A DNA stretch of 64,000 nt, taken from the IMG/VR virus record IMGVR_UViG_3300019850_000208, positions 44,575 to 108,574 of that record; one strand, 5' to 3'. The notes below the pieces were generated by a model. It ran no database searches. It was given only the letters and a program-made list of their open reading frames with translations, and was not told the DNA's origin. This document shows positions 16,828 to 27,100 of this stretch, piece by piece. Each line of letters begins with the position of its first letter. Position 1 is the stretch's first letter. The stretch comes from a virus. A program made the position numbers and the translations under genes.

Positions 16828-17606
16828 TATACAATCCTTCTGCCTCCGTTAGCAAGATCATATTGTCTCCATAGTGTTGTTTTATCCTCTTTATATATAT
16901 TAATTATATTTCCATCTTTTGTTACATCATTTGCCAATAGTCTTTCTATTATCTGTACCCACTCCCCCATTGTACCTATCTGTAGGTGTCCAGACTTAAG
17001 AGCATTCCAAACAGAGTTTGCTACCTCATCATAATCAATAGCAGAATCTACTATTTGCTGGAATAAAGCGCCAAAGGAGCCGGAGTTATCATGTTCATCA
17101 ACTTGTTCGTCATAGACCTGATCGGCAATTTCCTCTTTGCTGGCGGTTTTATTCTGTAAATAGCCCATAGTGCCAGGCGCATTATGGGTTGGCCCGGCCG
17201 CATCCCATACCTGTGTGCCCACAGACGTAATGGCAATAGCGATGGCATCAATAGATCTTTGGATAATAACATTAACTGTATAATCTCCCAATGTCGGAAC
17301 AGCTAAAGGCTCTGGCGGGTCTTCATTAGAATATAAATTTCCTTGCAGCAGAAGCTCATGATCGGCTTCATAGGGACGAATTCTCCATCCACTTTTAAGA
17401 AAGTATTTAGAGCCGGAATATTTTCCTTCACCAATAGCATCGCCGCCAGTAGTTCGCCACGGAAATTCATATTTACGTAATTCCGAATCTGCCAGCCAGT
17501 CTTCTTTCATATCAGAGTAAAGATCTACTTTGACATCTAAAGACGTGATCCCACTCTTTACTATAATAAGTTTATTCACCGGATCTATTGTTATTTTCGC
17601 TGCCAT
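16827..17606 (-). CDS. Virion structural protein
   Basis: 259 residues. The N-terminal ~95 residues hold 'VDLYSDMKEDWLADSELRKY' followed by FPWRTTGGD and LKSGWRIRP. This resembles the N-terminal block of the 517-residue protein at 17905 (IYSFLKEVWQSNP...KFPLKAIT...LIRDGGW), so the two probably share a domain. The pattern is common in phage virion proteins. The middle is helical (ASKEEIADQVYDEQVDEHD) and the C-terminus contains EDKTTLWRQYDL. It overlaps the upstream 105-residue gene by 35 nt. Confidence 0.65.
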   Translation of the reverse strand: MAAKITIDPVNKLIIVKSGITSLDVKVDLYSDMKEDWLADSELRKYEFPWRTTGGDAIGEGKYSGSKYFLKSGWRIRPYEADHELLLQGNLYSNEDPPEPLAVPTLGDYTVNVIIQRSIDAIAIAITSVGTQVWDAAGPTHNAPGTMGYLQNKTASKEEIADQVYDEQVDEHDNSGSFGALFQQIVDSAIDYDEVANSVWNALKSGHLQIGTMGEWVQIIERLLANDVTKDGNIINIYKEDKTTLWRQYDLANGGRRIV

Positions 17607-17889
17607 TATTCTTCAGCTCCGTTGCTGGTAATGGTGATACATTTCTTTTCAGTTTTGCTTCCCATTGTTCCCATACACTAAAGTATCGTTCAACCACTAC
17701 TAATGGTTGAGTAAGAGATACATCCCATGATTTCGCGAATTCGCGCCAACCTCGGAACTCCTCCTGGTGTTCCATACACCTCTTGAGACCTCTGGGAGCA
17801 CCTTTAGAACTAGTGCCATCATTAATCTCGGTCTGAAATCTAAAACACCAATAGCGTACATCTCTCCTGGAAAGATCTGATAACACCAT
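17572..17889 (-). CDS. Small conserved phage protein
   Basis: 105 residues with an excellent ribosome site, TAAGGAGATAATAAT before ATG. Arg/Trp-rich: RRDVRYWCFRFQTEINDGTS, GAPRGLKRCMEHQEEFRGW, then FAKSWDVSLTQPLVVVERYF. It is compact and soluble and overlaps the 259-residue gene start by 35 nt. The 'VRYWCFRF...GL-R--E---F-GW--FA--WDV' pattern looks conserved, which favours a real gene over a shadow. Function unknown. Confidence 0.65.
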   Translation of the reverse strand: MVLSDLSRRDVRYWCFRFQTEINDGTSSKGAPRGLKRCMEHQEEFRGWREFAKSWDVSLTQPLVVVERYFSVWEQWEAKLKRNVSPLPATELKNNGSENNNRSGE

Positions 17890-17904
17890 ATTATTATCTC
17901 CTTA

Positions 17905-19458
17905 TTATGCTGGGTTAGCATAGTTACGTTCATCAGGCGCATTAACCGGGAATGTTAACCCAGTTGCTCTTGTGATCGTAAATTCTGCCTCAACCCACTC
18001 AGAACTACCTAAACCCATTGCGATGACTACAACATCGGCATCGGTACCAGACGATCTGCCACCCTGCACATTTGTATCATAATCAAAGCTGAATGTAATG
18101 TTTTGCTGTGATACCTGGCCAGTAATGTCAAGACTATCACCATCATCTACAATAATGGCATTAGTTGTATCATACTGATTACCATTAGCATTTTTAAAGA
18201 ACATTGTGTAAACTGTATTAGCATTAGTTTCATTAACAAGATTAGATGAGAATACTAGAGTGCCAGCAGAAACAAATGGAAATGTTCTTTTTGTGCTTGT
18301 TGCAGGTACAGATTCAGTATCTAAGCCACCACCATCAGCTGTGATGTCAAAAAACTCAATTCTGTTCTGGTCGTTGACGTTAAAATCATCAACATAGACG
18401 CCAGGTTGAGTTTGTAGTGTGTCACCTAAGAAGCCTAATAATAATACAGCAACATTGCCATTGACAGTACCAAAGTTATCGCCATTGTCATTAGAGTTTA
18501 TATTTGAATTTTTTCTGAGCTGCCTCTCAGCCCATTCGTAAATCTGTTCAGCTGTGGGGTTGGTGCCTGTACCGGTATTCGCATCAATTATTCTATTGAA
18601 TGCATACCAATTAGTACCAATCTGTCGCTCGCCAGGATATCTCTCCCAATTAGCTGTTGGAGTTGTTGGCTCTTCACTGTTAGAATCTGTAAGAGATCTC
18701 CACCATCTACCGCCGTTTGTGACTACATCATCTGTGTCATAGGAACCAGCCGCCCAGCTTGTAAAACCGGAGCCATTAAGGAAATCAAGCGACATAGTCG
18801 TATAAGGTGTTGTAGTATCAATATCGTTGTCGGTATGAGTTACCTTAATGTCTGTAGCATTGGCAAGAGGCAATCTATACACAGCATAATCAAGAGCTGA
18901 TAAATCCTGATCAACAAGAAGATTAGTTTCTGAATATAACTTAGCCTCTTCGCGAAGATATACTTTTAGGAAACCAGTGTAATCATTTGTGCCATCATAG
19001 ATTCGAATTGCCTCATTGAGCTCGCCTGTTTTATCAAAATTAACAACGGATTGATCGAAACCAGTGATTTGCTGATAGTATGCTTGATCACTATTCGGAT
19101 CATTCATATCACCCAATGATATAATGCCAGCATATTCGTCATCATTCAAGATCTCATGCCAGCCACCATCACGGATTAAATTTCTAGTTTGCTGATCGGC
19201 CCAGTCCCAGTTATTGATAACATCCATTTTTGCCTCAGTAATTGCCTTGAGCGGAAACTTAAATTTGTTATAACTCGGATTAGATTGCCAGACTTCTTTC
19301 AAGAATGAATATATCGCTTGAAGGGTAACGCCTGAGGTTTTACCCGGGCTATTATCATCTAAGTTACCTGCTCCAAGTAGCTGAATTGTTTTTGCATTAG
19401 CATCAACAACAATCTCTGTAGCTAAATTCAGCTGATCAGGATCAACAATTTTAGCCAT
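17905..19458 (-). CDS. Virion structural protein, 517 residues
   Basis: AGGAGGG precedes the ATG. The N-terminal ~120 residues show a domain with VTLQAIYSFLKEVWQSNP, FKFPLKAITEAKMD, LIRDGGWHEI and DEYAGIISLGD. I recognise this from uncharacterised virion proteins of large phages. The centre has TNYTGFLKVYLREEA-like strands and a Trp-rich stretch (GGRWWRSLTDS, ANWERYPGERQIG). It ends in a beta domain rich in Asn, Thr and Asp. No enzyme motif. Long and well expressed in appearance; likely a major tail or appendage component. Confidence 0.65.
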   Translation of the reverse strand: MAKIVDPDQLNLATEIVVDANAKTIQLLGAGNLDDNSPGKTSGVTLQAIYSFLKEVWQSNPSYNKFKFPLKAITEAKMDVINNWDWADQQTRNLIRDGGWHEILNDDEYAGIISLGDMNDPNSDQAYYQQITGFDQSVVNFDKTGELNEAIRIYDGTNDYTGFLKVYLREEAKLYSETNLLVDQDLSALDYAVYRLPLANATDIKVTHTDNDIDTTTPYTTMSLDFLNGSGFTSWAAGSYDTDDVVTNGGRWWRSLTDSNSEEPTTPTANWERYPGERQIGTNWYAFNRIIDANTGTGTNPTAEQIYEWAERQLRKNSNINSNDNGDNFGTVNGNVAVLLLGFLGDTLQTQPGVYVDDFNVNDQNRIEFFDITADGGGLDTESVPATSTKRTFPFVSAGTLVFSSNLVNETNANTVYTMFFKNANGNQYDTTNAIIVDDGDSLDITGQVSQQNITFSFDYDTNVQGGRSSGTDADVVVIAMGLGSSEWVEAEFTITRATGLTFPVNAPDERNYANPA

Positions 19459-19482
19459 ATTTTACCCTCCTGTTTTATTACC

Positions 19483-21636
19483 TTACGGATTACTATAATT
19501 TGGGTCGGTTACTTGACTAACCCTTAAATTTGCATTACTGTTTGCTAAAGTGATATTTTCAAAAGTGCCGGATTCCGGCGTATAATTAACATTCCATATT
19601 AATATATCTACAATAATATCTTGGCCCTTGTAGGGGTAAGTATACTGAGTTTCTCCACCAGCGTCTACACTTTCTATATGGTAAAGGACTTCCTGGTCCG
19701 AAACTCTAACGTAAGTTAATTCGGAGCCTGCGGCTATATTTGTTAATGTATGTGTATAGCTCTCTTCAAATATGGTTGCTCCAGGGATTGCACCAGCTTC
19801 TTCTCCAGTATAGGCATTAGAACCATCTAATAGTGTGATTACAATTACGCCGCCAACTCGCACATAGAAGGCGGCATCTTTTCCATTATTGGCCGCCCAA
19901 GTTTCGGTATAAGTTGAAAAGTTACCAGTGTGTGTAGGTGTACTTGCATCTACACCAACATTTATATAATTTGCACCATCTCCACCATTATATTCAAGAG
20001 TAATAACATATTCAGTATCTGCTGTTAAGTCATAGCTATCTGAGAATTCAAAGGTTGTTAGTGTCAATGCTCCTGTCAATGTAGATACATCAAAATTTTG
20101 AGTTGCGGCCAGAGCATTTCCAGTTGGCACACTACTTGTGCCATATGTTCCACTATGAGCATATAATTTTGCAATAGCATTGCCAGTCGGATTTCCGGTC
20201 TTTGAAAGATAAAAGAGCGCATTTGCAATTTTAGCAGGAGAACCTGTTCCAAGTGAGCTAAATGATTGCCCTACTGCAGTAGTGGTTCCATCTCCAAGAT
20301 TTTGAGTTGCATCCTGATTCGCTTCTGAATATGAATCAGCAACTGTCGCAATGCTTGTATTATCTATATCAAAATCATTACCAGTAAATTGTAAATTATA
20401 ATAATTAAATTCTCCGGTTGTATCATGCTGGATAGCATGAGGATCATTTGTAACATCTGTATTAGCGATGAAACTACAATTTTTAATATCTATATTAGGA
20501 TTCCATAATAAGGCTGAGCCATCGCTATTATTATCGGTAGTGCTAGAAAAAGTACAATTACGAATTAATACTGCGCCTACTGGGTCAAATTGCCCGCATT
20601 GATCAACAATAGCTCCTATGAATTCGTGATTTGAATCATTGCCCCAACTAATTCCGCCCATCAGTCTCAAGGTAGTGCCATAGAGTTGAACTAAATTGTT
20701 GGCGTGACTGCCATCATATAAATCAACAGTTGTGACATGCAGATCAGAACCAATAAATGTACTTCCATTTCGGCCACTTGCCGCATCTCCGGAGCCGACC
20801 TTAACGCCATCTTGGAATGTTGTTGCATTCGTAGCATTACCTACTATATCTAATCTCTGAAAACTATTAGATATAGAAAGAGACCATGATGTTCCATTCC
20901 AATATTCTTGGCTTATCCATTTGATAGTGCGTGAGCTATCAGTGAATGTTGTCCCATTAGTTCCAATATTATCACCAACTTCTAATCTACCATAACAGTA
21001 AAAAATGCCTTGAACATCTTGAAGTATGCCATATTTGTTGGCCTTGGTGTTCATGTCAGCATCTGCAACATCTTGCCAACCATCTGTATCAGTGCCATAA
21101 ATTCTTAGGCCCCAGCCAACATCTATTCTATCAATAATTAGGTTCTCGGCTTTTGCGGCGCCTGTAGTATTTATGTAAATTCCGAATAATTGAACAGAAG
21201 CTGTGTTAAATGTTCCAGTTGTCGCCGTTGGTGTAGAGGTTGGATCTATAACCAATCTTATCCAACCACCATTGTATCTATCTAATGTATCATTCCCTAA
21301 TATATACCATTCAGCATAATTATTTGTATCTGTTCCTAACCAAATTCTTAATCCACCGTTTGCGACAGTGTCTATAGCTCCAAGAGTAGTACAGTTCATC
21401 CAGATAAAAATATGCTGACCTGCATAAGTTGTAGTGAAGTCTAACCCAGTTCCATTATCATAGTAAAGGGCACCATCTTTGTTGGAGGCTTTCATTGATA
21501 CAGCATAATCGCCTTGAAGAACAATATCTGTTTCTTGAACAGGTGCACCAAGACCACCATCTCCCATACTGGACCAGCCAGTTGTGTTTTCGGCAGTTGT
21601 TATATTTGTTCCATTGAAGACTACTGTAGCTGCCAT
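19483..21636 (-). CDS. Virion structural protein with beta-helix and beta-sandwich domains
   Basis: 717 residues. The start codon overlaps the stop of the 282-residue gene by 1 nt. The N-terminal 200 residues form a lectin-like sandwich (WSSMGDGGLGAPVQETDIV, LRIWLGTDTNNYAEWYI). Residues about 230-440 have short repeated rungs typical of a parallel beta-helix. Around 465-600 is a sandwich of the type GQSFSSLGTGSPAKIANALF, then GNAIAKLYAHSGT. A final strand-rich segment follows. This is a large tail-surface protein; carbohydrate binding is plausible but not shown. Confidence 0.65.
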   Translation of the reverse strand: MAATVVFNGTNITTAENTTGWSSMGDGGLGAPVQETDIVLQGDYAVSMKASNKDGALYYDNGTGLDFTTTYAGQHIFIWMNCTTLGAIDTVANGGLRIWLGTDTNNYAEWYILGNDTLDRYNGGWIRLVIDPTSTPTATTGTFNTASVQLFGIYINTTGAAKAENLIIDRIDVGWGLRIYGTDTDGWQDVADADMNTKANKYGILQDVQGIFYCYGRLEVGDNIGTNGTTFTDSSRTIKWISQEYWNGTSWSLSISNSFQRLDIVGNATNATTFQDGVKVGSGDAASGRNGSTFIGSDLHVTTVDLYDGSHANNLVQLYGTTLRLMGGISWGNDSNHEFIGAIVDQCGQFDPVGAVLIRNCTFSSTTDNNSDGSALLWNPNIDIKNCSFIANTDVTNDPHAIQHDTTGEFNYYNLQFTGNDFDIDNTSIATVADSYSEANQDATQNLGDGTTTAVGQSFSSLGTGSPAKIANALFYLSKTGNPTGNAIAKLYAHSGTYGTSSVPTGNALAATQNFDVSTLTGALTLTTFEFSDSYDLTADTEYVITLEYNGGDGANYINVGVDASTPTHTGNFSTYTETWAANNGKDAAFYVRVGGVIVITLLDGSNAYTGEEAGAIPGATIFEESYTHTLTNIAAGSELTYVRVSDQEVLYHIESVDAGGETQYTYPYKGQDIIVDILIWNVNYTPESGTFENITLANSNANLRVSQVTDPNYSNP

Positions 21637-22484
21637 TAACTCTCCTCAATCCAACCATTATCTACTGTGTTTCTTGCAACTAAAATGGCCCCATCTAAGG
21701 AGATATTAGCCCATAGTTCCCAAGCCCCCGTGTCCTGATTGAATATAAATGCATGTTTAGATATATCATAACCCTTAATGGCAAACTGGGTATAAGCATA
21801 CATGATGTCTCCGGGAGACAAGCCAATTTTATTCCAACTTCCCAAACGATAAGCTAAAGCACCAGCTAAACAGTACCTGGATGTTATATTTGTCTTATAT
21901 GCTCTGGGCTTTTCGGCGGCATCGGTAGTAATTTTATATATTTCATGTAGTGTCACATTATCTGTTGCTTCCGTATTAGATGTGCCTATACTGTCTCCGC
22001 TGCTATATCCATTTTGAATAGAACCTAAATCATCAGTATCTGGGCCCTTAGTTGCTATAAATCCAGCAAGAGCTAAATTATTAAGGCCTGGCAAACTTCC
22101 CTCTCCGGTATCAGGATTTGATGTGCTTCCTAAATCAACGAATTTTTTAGATCCAAAAACATCAACATTGCTATATTCAAGAACTATGGCCACTTTATAA
22201 GCAGGATATGTTGGTCCTGGCCATGATATTGTGATATCACGAGTTTGACCTCCCGCAATAATTATTGGCCTCGAATTGAGTTGTAAGCATATACCGCCAC
22301 CTAAAATTCTATGCGTAAGTGGAATACCAGAACTGCCCCATGCTATAGTTGGATTCCCATTACCATCTTCGTAGGCATTTGCTATTATGATCATAGAATT
22401 CGCGCCTATAGTGACATCAGAAATCGTAAGATTTGTTGAGCCACTTTGATCTGAAGTATCGCCACGAAATATATGGGTTATCAT
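21636..22484 (-). CDS. Virion structural protein, 282 residues
   Basis: GAAGGC precedes the ATG. The first ~200 residues have a beta-sandwich pattern (LTISDVTIGANSMIIIANAY, YKVAIVLEYSNVDVFGSKKF, ALAGFIATKGPD, AGALAYRLGSWNKIG). Similar patterns occur in uncharacterised phage and bacterial surface proteins. It ends in DTGAWELWANISLDGAILVA, a Trp-containing tail segment. The gene is coupled to the 717-residue gene by a TAATG overlap, so the two are probably made and assembled together. Confidence 0.6.
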   Translation of the reverse strand: MITHIFRGDTSDQSGSTNLTISDVTIGANSMIIIANAYEDGNGNPTIAWGSSGIPLTHRILGGGICLQLNSRPIIIAGGQTRDITISWPGPTYPAYKVAIVLEYSNVDVFGSKKFVDLGSTSNPDTGEGSLPGLNNLALAGFIATKGPDTDDLGSIQNGYSSGDSIGTSNTEATDNVTLHEIYKITTDAAEKPRAYKTNITSRYCLAGALAYRLGSWNKIGLSPGDIMYAYTQFAIKGYDISKHAFIFNQDTGAWELWANISLDGAILVARNTVDNGWIEES

Positions 22485-22495
22485 TTTATGCCTTC

Positions 22496-22822
22496 TTATG
22501 CTACTACGTTATCAGATAGTAGTAATAAACGTATTCTTATAGTAAAATCGTTTTCGTTTCCAATAAAAATATTCCTAAATTTAAAATTACCTAATGTCAA
22601 GCTCTCCTCGTTATTATAAATAGGTATTTTATCAAAATCGGTTCTGTGAAATTGTACATAGCAAGGGGCGCTTACATAAATGCTTGCGTCAGTATAAGCA
22701 GCCTGGCTTTTTCTATAATGTTTTCTTCTAACATCATAAACATTGTTAGCTGGCACATCAAACACCAGGCAACGATACAGGTGACTGCCTCTTGGAATAG
22801 TTGATCTCTGGGTGGTTGCCAT
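22496..22822 (-). CDS. Small structural protein, paralogue of 16426-16827
   Basis: 108 residues. It starts with a basic segment (TTQRSTIPRGSHLYRCLVFD). The C-terminal ~60 residues share the YVQFH...DKIP...NE...L-NFKFR-I-I-N block with the 133-residue protein at 16426. Both lie in the same structural cluster. The shorter N-terminus distinguishes this copy. Likely a small tail component; the biochemical role is unknown. Confidence 0.65.
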   Translation of the reverse strand: MATTQRSTIPRGSHLYRCLVFDVPANNVYDVRRKHYRKSQAAYTDASIYVSAPCYVQFHRTDFDKIPIYNNEESLTLGNFKFRNIFIGNENDFTIRIRLLLLSDNVVA

Positions 22823-22830
22823 AGCTCTTC

Positions 22831-24120
22831 TTACCTAATTAGCATCCAAATTTTTGAATTTTCACCATTTTGAAGTACCTTCCCTATTATTGCACCTCTA
22901 TGAAATATTCTTTCTAATATATTCGCCTTGATGGCACTTCCATCCTTATATGATACCAGTTCATCTCCAACTTTTACTTTACCGTTAACTTTGACCTTGA
23001 TCTTGCCTGATAAACCAACTGGTATTTTATTGTCTGACTTATTATCGCCTCCAAGAGCAAAACCGTAATTATCAGAATAAACTCCAATGACTCTAATGTC
23101 AGCTCTTTTATTGGAAATGATAATACTATCACCAACATCAATCATTACGTTTCCTGGCTTTGCAACCGGGCCTTTATAAGGCATGAATTCAGCAAGGTCT
23201 CCATAAACTGCGTTGTAAAATCTGGTGGCATAGAAATATCCATTATATCCCAACACAGTTTCTCCAGTTGGATCGCTTTTATTGTGTTCTAACCAGCCGC
23301 CGGAAGTTGTAATTCTAACTTTACCACCAATCTCAACATTCTGCGCACTTTGGCTTCCAGCCGCGGCGCCCGATTCGCCTGTCCCAATACCAATTCTTGT
23401 GCTGCCGTCAATTCTTGCGCCTTCTATGTAAAGCTCTCCATCTAAATTATTATAAAGGTGTATAGAATCTATTTCTAATTGTGAAAAGCTTCCAGAGTTA
23501 TCAGAATTTACCGTAGACAGTGATTGAATTAAGCCATCATTGGGACCTGTAATTGTTCCATCCGCATTTATTGTACTTGTTGTTGAAATGGCTCCATTAG
23601 AGTTAAGAGTAATTGTACTATTGCCAATATAAACTATGCTGCCATATTTATTGAGATATAATGGCGCACCGGCACCATTATTTCTTGCCATAATTTCATC
23701 ACTATCCAATGTTATATTATATCCACCAACAGCTCCTATAGTAAGTGCCCCATCATGAGAGAAATCACTGTCGGTAGCATCATAAATATATAATTTACCG
23801 GTTTCTTTCAGTTCCATTAAACCGGAGCCACCAGGAAAAGTATCAGTATCTTTTCTCCATTGGAAACTTTCATTCGTGGTGCTATTATCATTATCAATAA
23901 CAAAAATCATACTGTCTTCGGCGGAGATGAAGGAATCACTATAGAAAAATAAGTCGGAGCCAAGTGAGCCATTATTGTGACCTCTTAATTCAATTGCTGT
24001 GCCCACCTTGAAATTGCCTGACACAACATAATTTCCTGTTATTGTGCCTCCACCAGTAGATGATAAAAAAGATTGATTTAAATTCTTATAATTGGCTTCT
24101 GATCCTTTGCTAATTCCCAT
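22831..24120 (-). CDS. Tail fibre with conserved 'DLAE' C-terminal domain
   Basis: 429 residues with AGGAGAATT before ATG. The shaft (residues about 1-290) is Gly/Ser/Asn-rich with repeating short strands (GDLFFYSDSF-like, GSIVYIGNSTITLNSNG). The C-terminal ~130 residues contain YGDLAEFMPYKGPVAKPGNV, IIISNKRADIRVIGVYSD, IPVGLSGKIKVKVNGKVKVG and ILERIFHRGAIIGKVLQ. This matches the end domain of many phage fibres and bacterial surface proteins (pattern dlAE...pGdv...vpVa..G.v.vkV.G.vkvGd.l). That domain may mediate trimerisation or processing, but this is not settled. Confidence 0.75.
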   Translation of the reverse strand: MGISKGSEANYKNLNQSFLSSTGGGTITGNYVVSGNFKVGTAIELRGHNNGSLGSDLFFYSDSFISAEDSMIFVIDNDNSTTNESFQWRKDTDTFPGGSGLMELKETGKLYIYDATDSDFSHDGALTIGAVGGYNITLDSDEIMARNNGAGAPLYLNKYGSIVYIGNSTITLNSNGAISTTSTINADGTITGPNDGLIQSLSTVNSDNSGSFSQLEIDSIHLYNNLDGELYIEGARIDGSTRIGIGTGESGAAAGSQSAQNVEIGGKVRITTSGGWLEHNKSDPTGETVLGYNGYFYATRFYNAVYGDLAEFMPYKGPVAKPGNVMIDVGDSIIISNKRADIRVIGVYSDNYGFALGGDNKSDNKIPVGLSGKIKVKVNGKVKVGDELVSYKDGSAIKANILERIFHRGAIIGKVLQNGENSKIWMLIR

Positions 24121-24149
24121 AATTACAATTCTCCTATCTATTATTTTTC

Positions 24150-27100
24150 TTAAACTATAATAGACTTAAAACCCTTCGGATAAAATGGCGCATCTGATTT
24201 ATACCATGTCATAATTTCTCTCGGATCACGATTAATGCTATCTAATCTTAATTCATCCATTTTGCCAAAAAGATTTTTATTTATAATGAAACCTTCTGGA
24301 CTATTTGCTACTGATCTATAAGTTTTTGTATATGTTCCATCAGAGCCGCCATTTATATATATTTTGAAGTTATTACTCTGATTCCAACTTCCAGATTGAT
24401 TTACCGGGTTCCATTGCCATTGATAGTAATAGTTCACATTTATCTTTCTTAATTTTCCGCTATTACTTACAAAGTCCCAATCCCAAACATAGAATTCATC
24501 TGGATCAGGATCTGTTACTTTGTAAACCCATCCATTTTGATCAGAAGTATGACCTGCCACAGCTATTCCTAATGCGGCAAGCGTAGGATAAGTGGTAGCC
24601 TGATATTTTTTAGGCTCTTGTGTTACAACAGATACATAGCCATCTTCCCAAACCGTCAAAGCAGACAAATCGGTATACTTATCATAAATCCCATCCGGGG
24701 CTTTCTTTGCCCAATGACCACCATCCCATATCCAATAATCCCCGGTATCCTTGACTTTATATACATAACCATCTTCATTCGCACTTAATGCTGGCAGATC
24801 TCCCTGTGTTGGCACTTCAATCTGAAACCACTGCACACCCAGGAGTGACCATGTCATAGATATAGAAGTCCACGCATCTGTTTGCATGGCGGGCAGAGTA
24901 ATAATTGTATAGTCATTCGCTTGACCTATTATTGCGCGAAATTTGTTCTCTTCATTCATATCTCTTTCAATTTTGCATAGAGTCCAGTACCATTGAGAAG
25001 CTGTGTTATAGGTAAATGATAAAACTGTTGGTCCCTGTATATGAATCCATGAACTACCGTCATACTTCCAATATTCATATGTGTCAACTGTTCTATAAAC
25101 ATTGCCTGTGATTGCTGAGATCCCCGACAAAGCCGTGTAATTCGTCACTTCACCTTGATAATCAATAATATCAATTAAATCTATAGCATACGGTTTTATA
25201 TAGAATGTTAATGTCCCCTCACGCTCATCTGTATGAATATTATAGTTCAAGTTTGTTGTTTGTAGTTTGCCAGATACATAGGTGTCTTTTGATGGTGGCC
25301 CTTCTTCCAGTTTAACATTTTTAATCCATACTGTGCCTGTTGTATCCTCTACGTAATTTGTTGTGTATTGTGTATCCAAAATAGAATTGGAATCAACATC
25401 ATAACCATAATGAGTTTCTTGTAAATAAAAGCTGGTATTAGCTACAGTAGGGATAGCGATCATAACTGTTAATTTATCACCTGAAGAAAATGGCGCCTTA
25501 ATATCAATTGTTTGATTGTCTGAATTTTCAACATAATCATATGTAGTTCCCTTTCTCTGCAACATACCATTTATGAAGACAATCAGCGAATTATCGCCTT
25601 CTGTATATGGTTGAGATGTTTTATAGAGCGTAATGCTTTCATCCATTATGTAATCTTCTCTTACATACTGTTTCGTTCCTGGTCCCGTGCCTGATATATA
25701 TATAATTCTTAAAGTTGTAATTAACTCGCCATGATATGCCGGCAGTATCAGCTGAAACGAATCGCTGAAGTGATTTGTTACATAATCATCTTCCTCTGTC
25801 ATTAATAGGCCATTGCGATAAATATATAGATCATCTTCTGGGTCATATCCGCCTGGCACATTAAATGTAACCTGGCCCGCTGTTGCTGGTAGATAATCAT
25901 ATCTTTCATAGTAGAAACCATTACCAGCAGAAAATATATTTGTGACATAATCTAATACATTTGAGGCATAATCTTCTGACATCGCCATGCCATTAATTAA
26001 TACCATTCTAAACACATTTTCATCTTCTTGAACAGCAAATGAGAACAATGTTTCTGGTGATGCCAATTCCCATGTGTCAGTACTATATTCGTAGTTTGGT
26101 CCCAACACCATAATTGTAATATTATCGCCAGCCGATGGCGCATAAATCAAGCTTACGGTATTATCATTAAGTTCATGGTAATCGTCATCGGCCGAGAGCA
26201 TTTCACCATTTTGGAATACAAGTAGATGCTGCTTATCATTAACATAAGTAATGCCTGTGGGCAGATCAAAATCTGTCTGCCCTGTTCCGGCTTCATATTC
26301 ATATCTATTAATGACGGCGTTTTTCCAGAAGATTACTTTTATTATATCATCTGCCAATAGATTATATGTAAAATTTATTCTCCAAACTGAGGTCTCCAGC
26401 GTAGTATTATAATCTACAGTTTCTTTCAGTAATTGGCCATTACGGAAAACGTGTAATCTATTTGTCGGATCTGATACATAATTGCCTGTTTTAATTGTGT
26501 TAACAGGAGTTACTATTTTGTACATTTCTTCAGCAGCTGCTGAAATAGCAGCGCCGGTGGATATATCGACAAAATGCCGAATTTGGACTTTATTGCCAGA
26601 TAGTACTGGATCATTAAAAGTGATTCTATAGGCTGTTGTATCATAACTGGATGTTGATTTGGATAATATATTAATTATATCATTCGCACCCGGCTGAAAT
26701 TCAAATTCAATCTTATTGTCGTTCAATTCTGTAAAATCATCGCCGCGTTTCAAAAGGATACCATTATAATATACAAATAGAGTTTCAGCTTCTAATAAAT
26801 CAGGTTCTGTTATAACCAATCTATCCATGCTGTTCGTGGCTGTGGTTTTAGATATACCGTTAACTACTATTTTTCTCCAAACATTGTTCAGATAGGTTAT
26901 TTCATCAGCTTCCCATCCAACAGTTTCTGTAAGAGGATTAATAACATTAATTCTGCGAAATCCAATCGGAGCGGTTGATCTGGCGTAAAACGAAAGCGTA
27001 TAGTTTTTATCTGGAGACAAGCCATTTGGCATATCTATTTGGATGATATTTTTAATATTCTGAATGTTATCAAAATACACCTTGAAAGAACCGTCATCAT

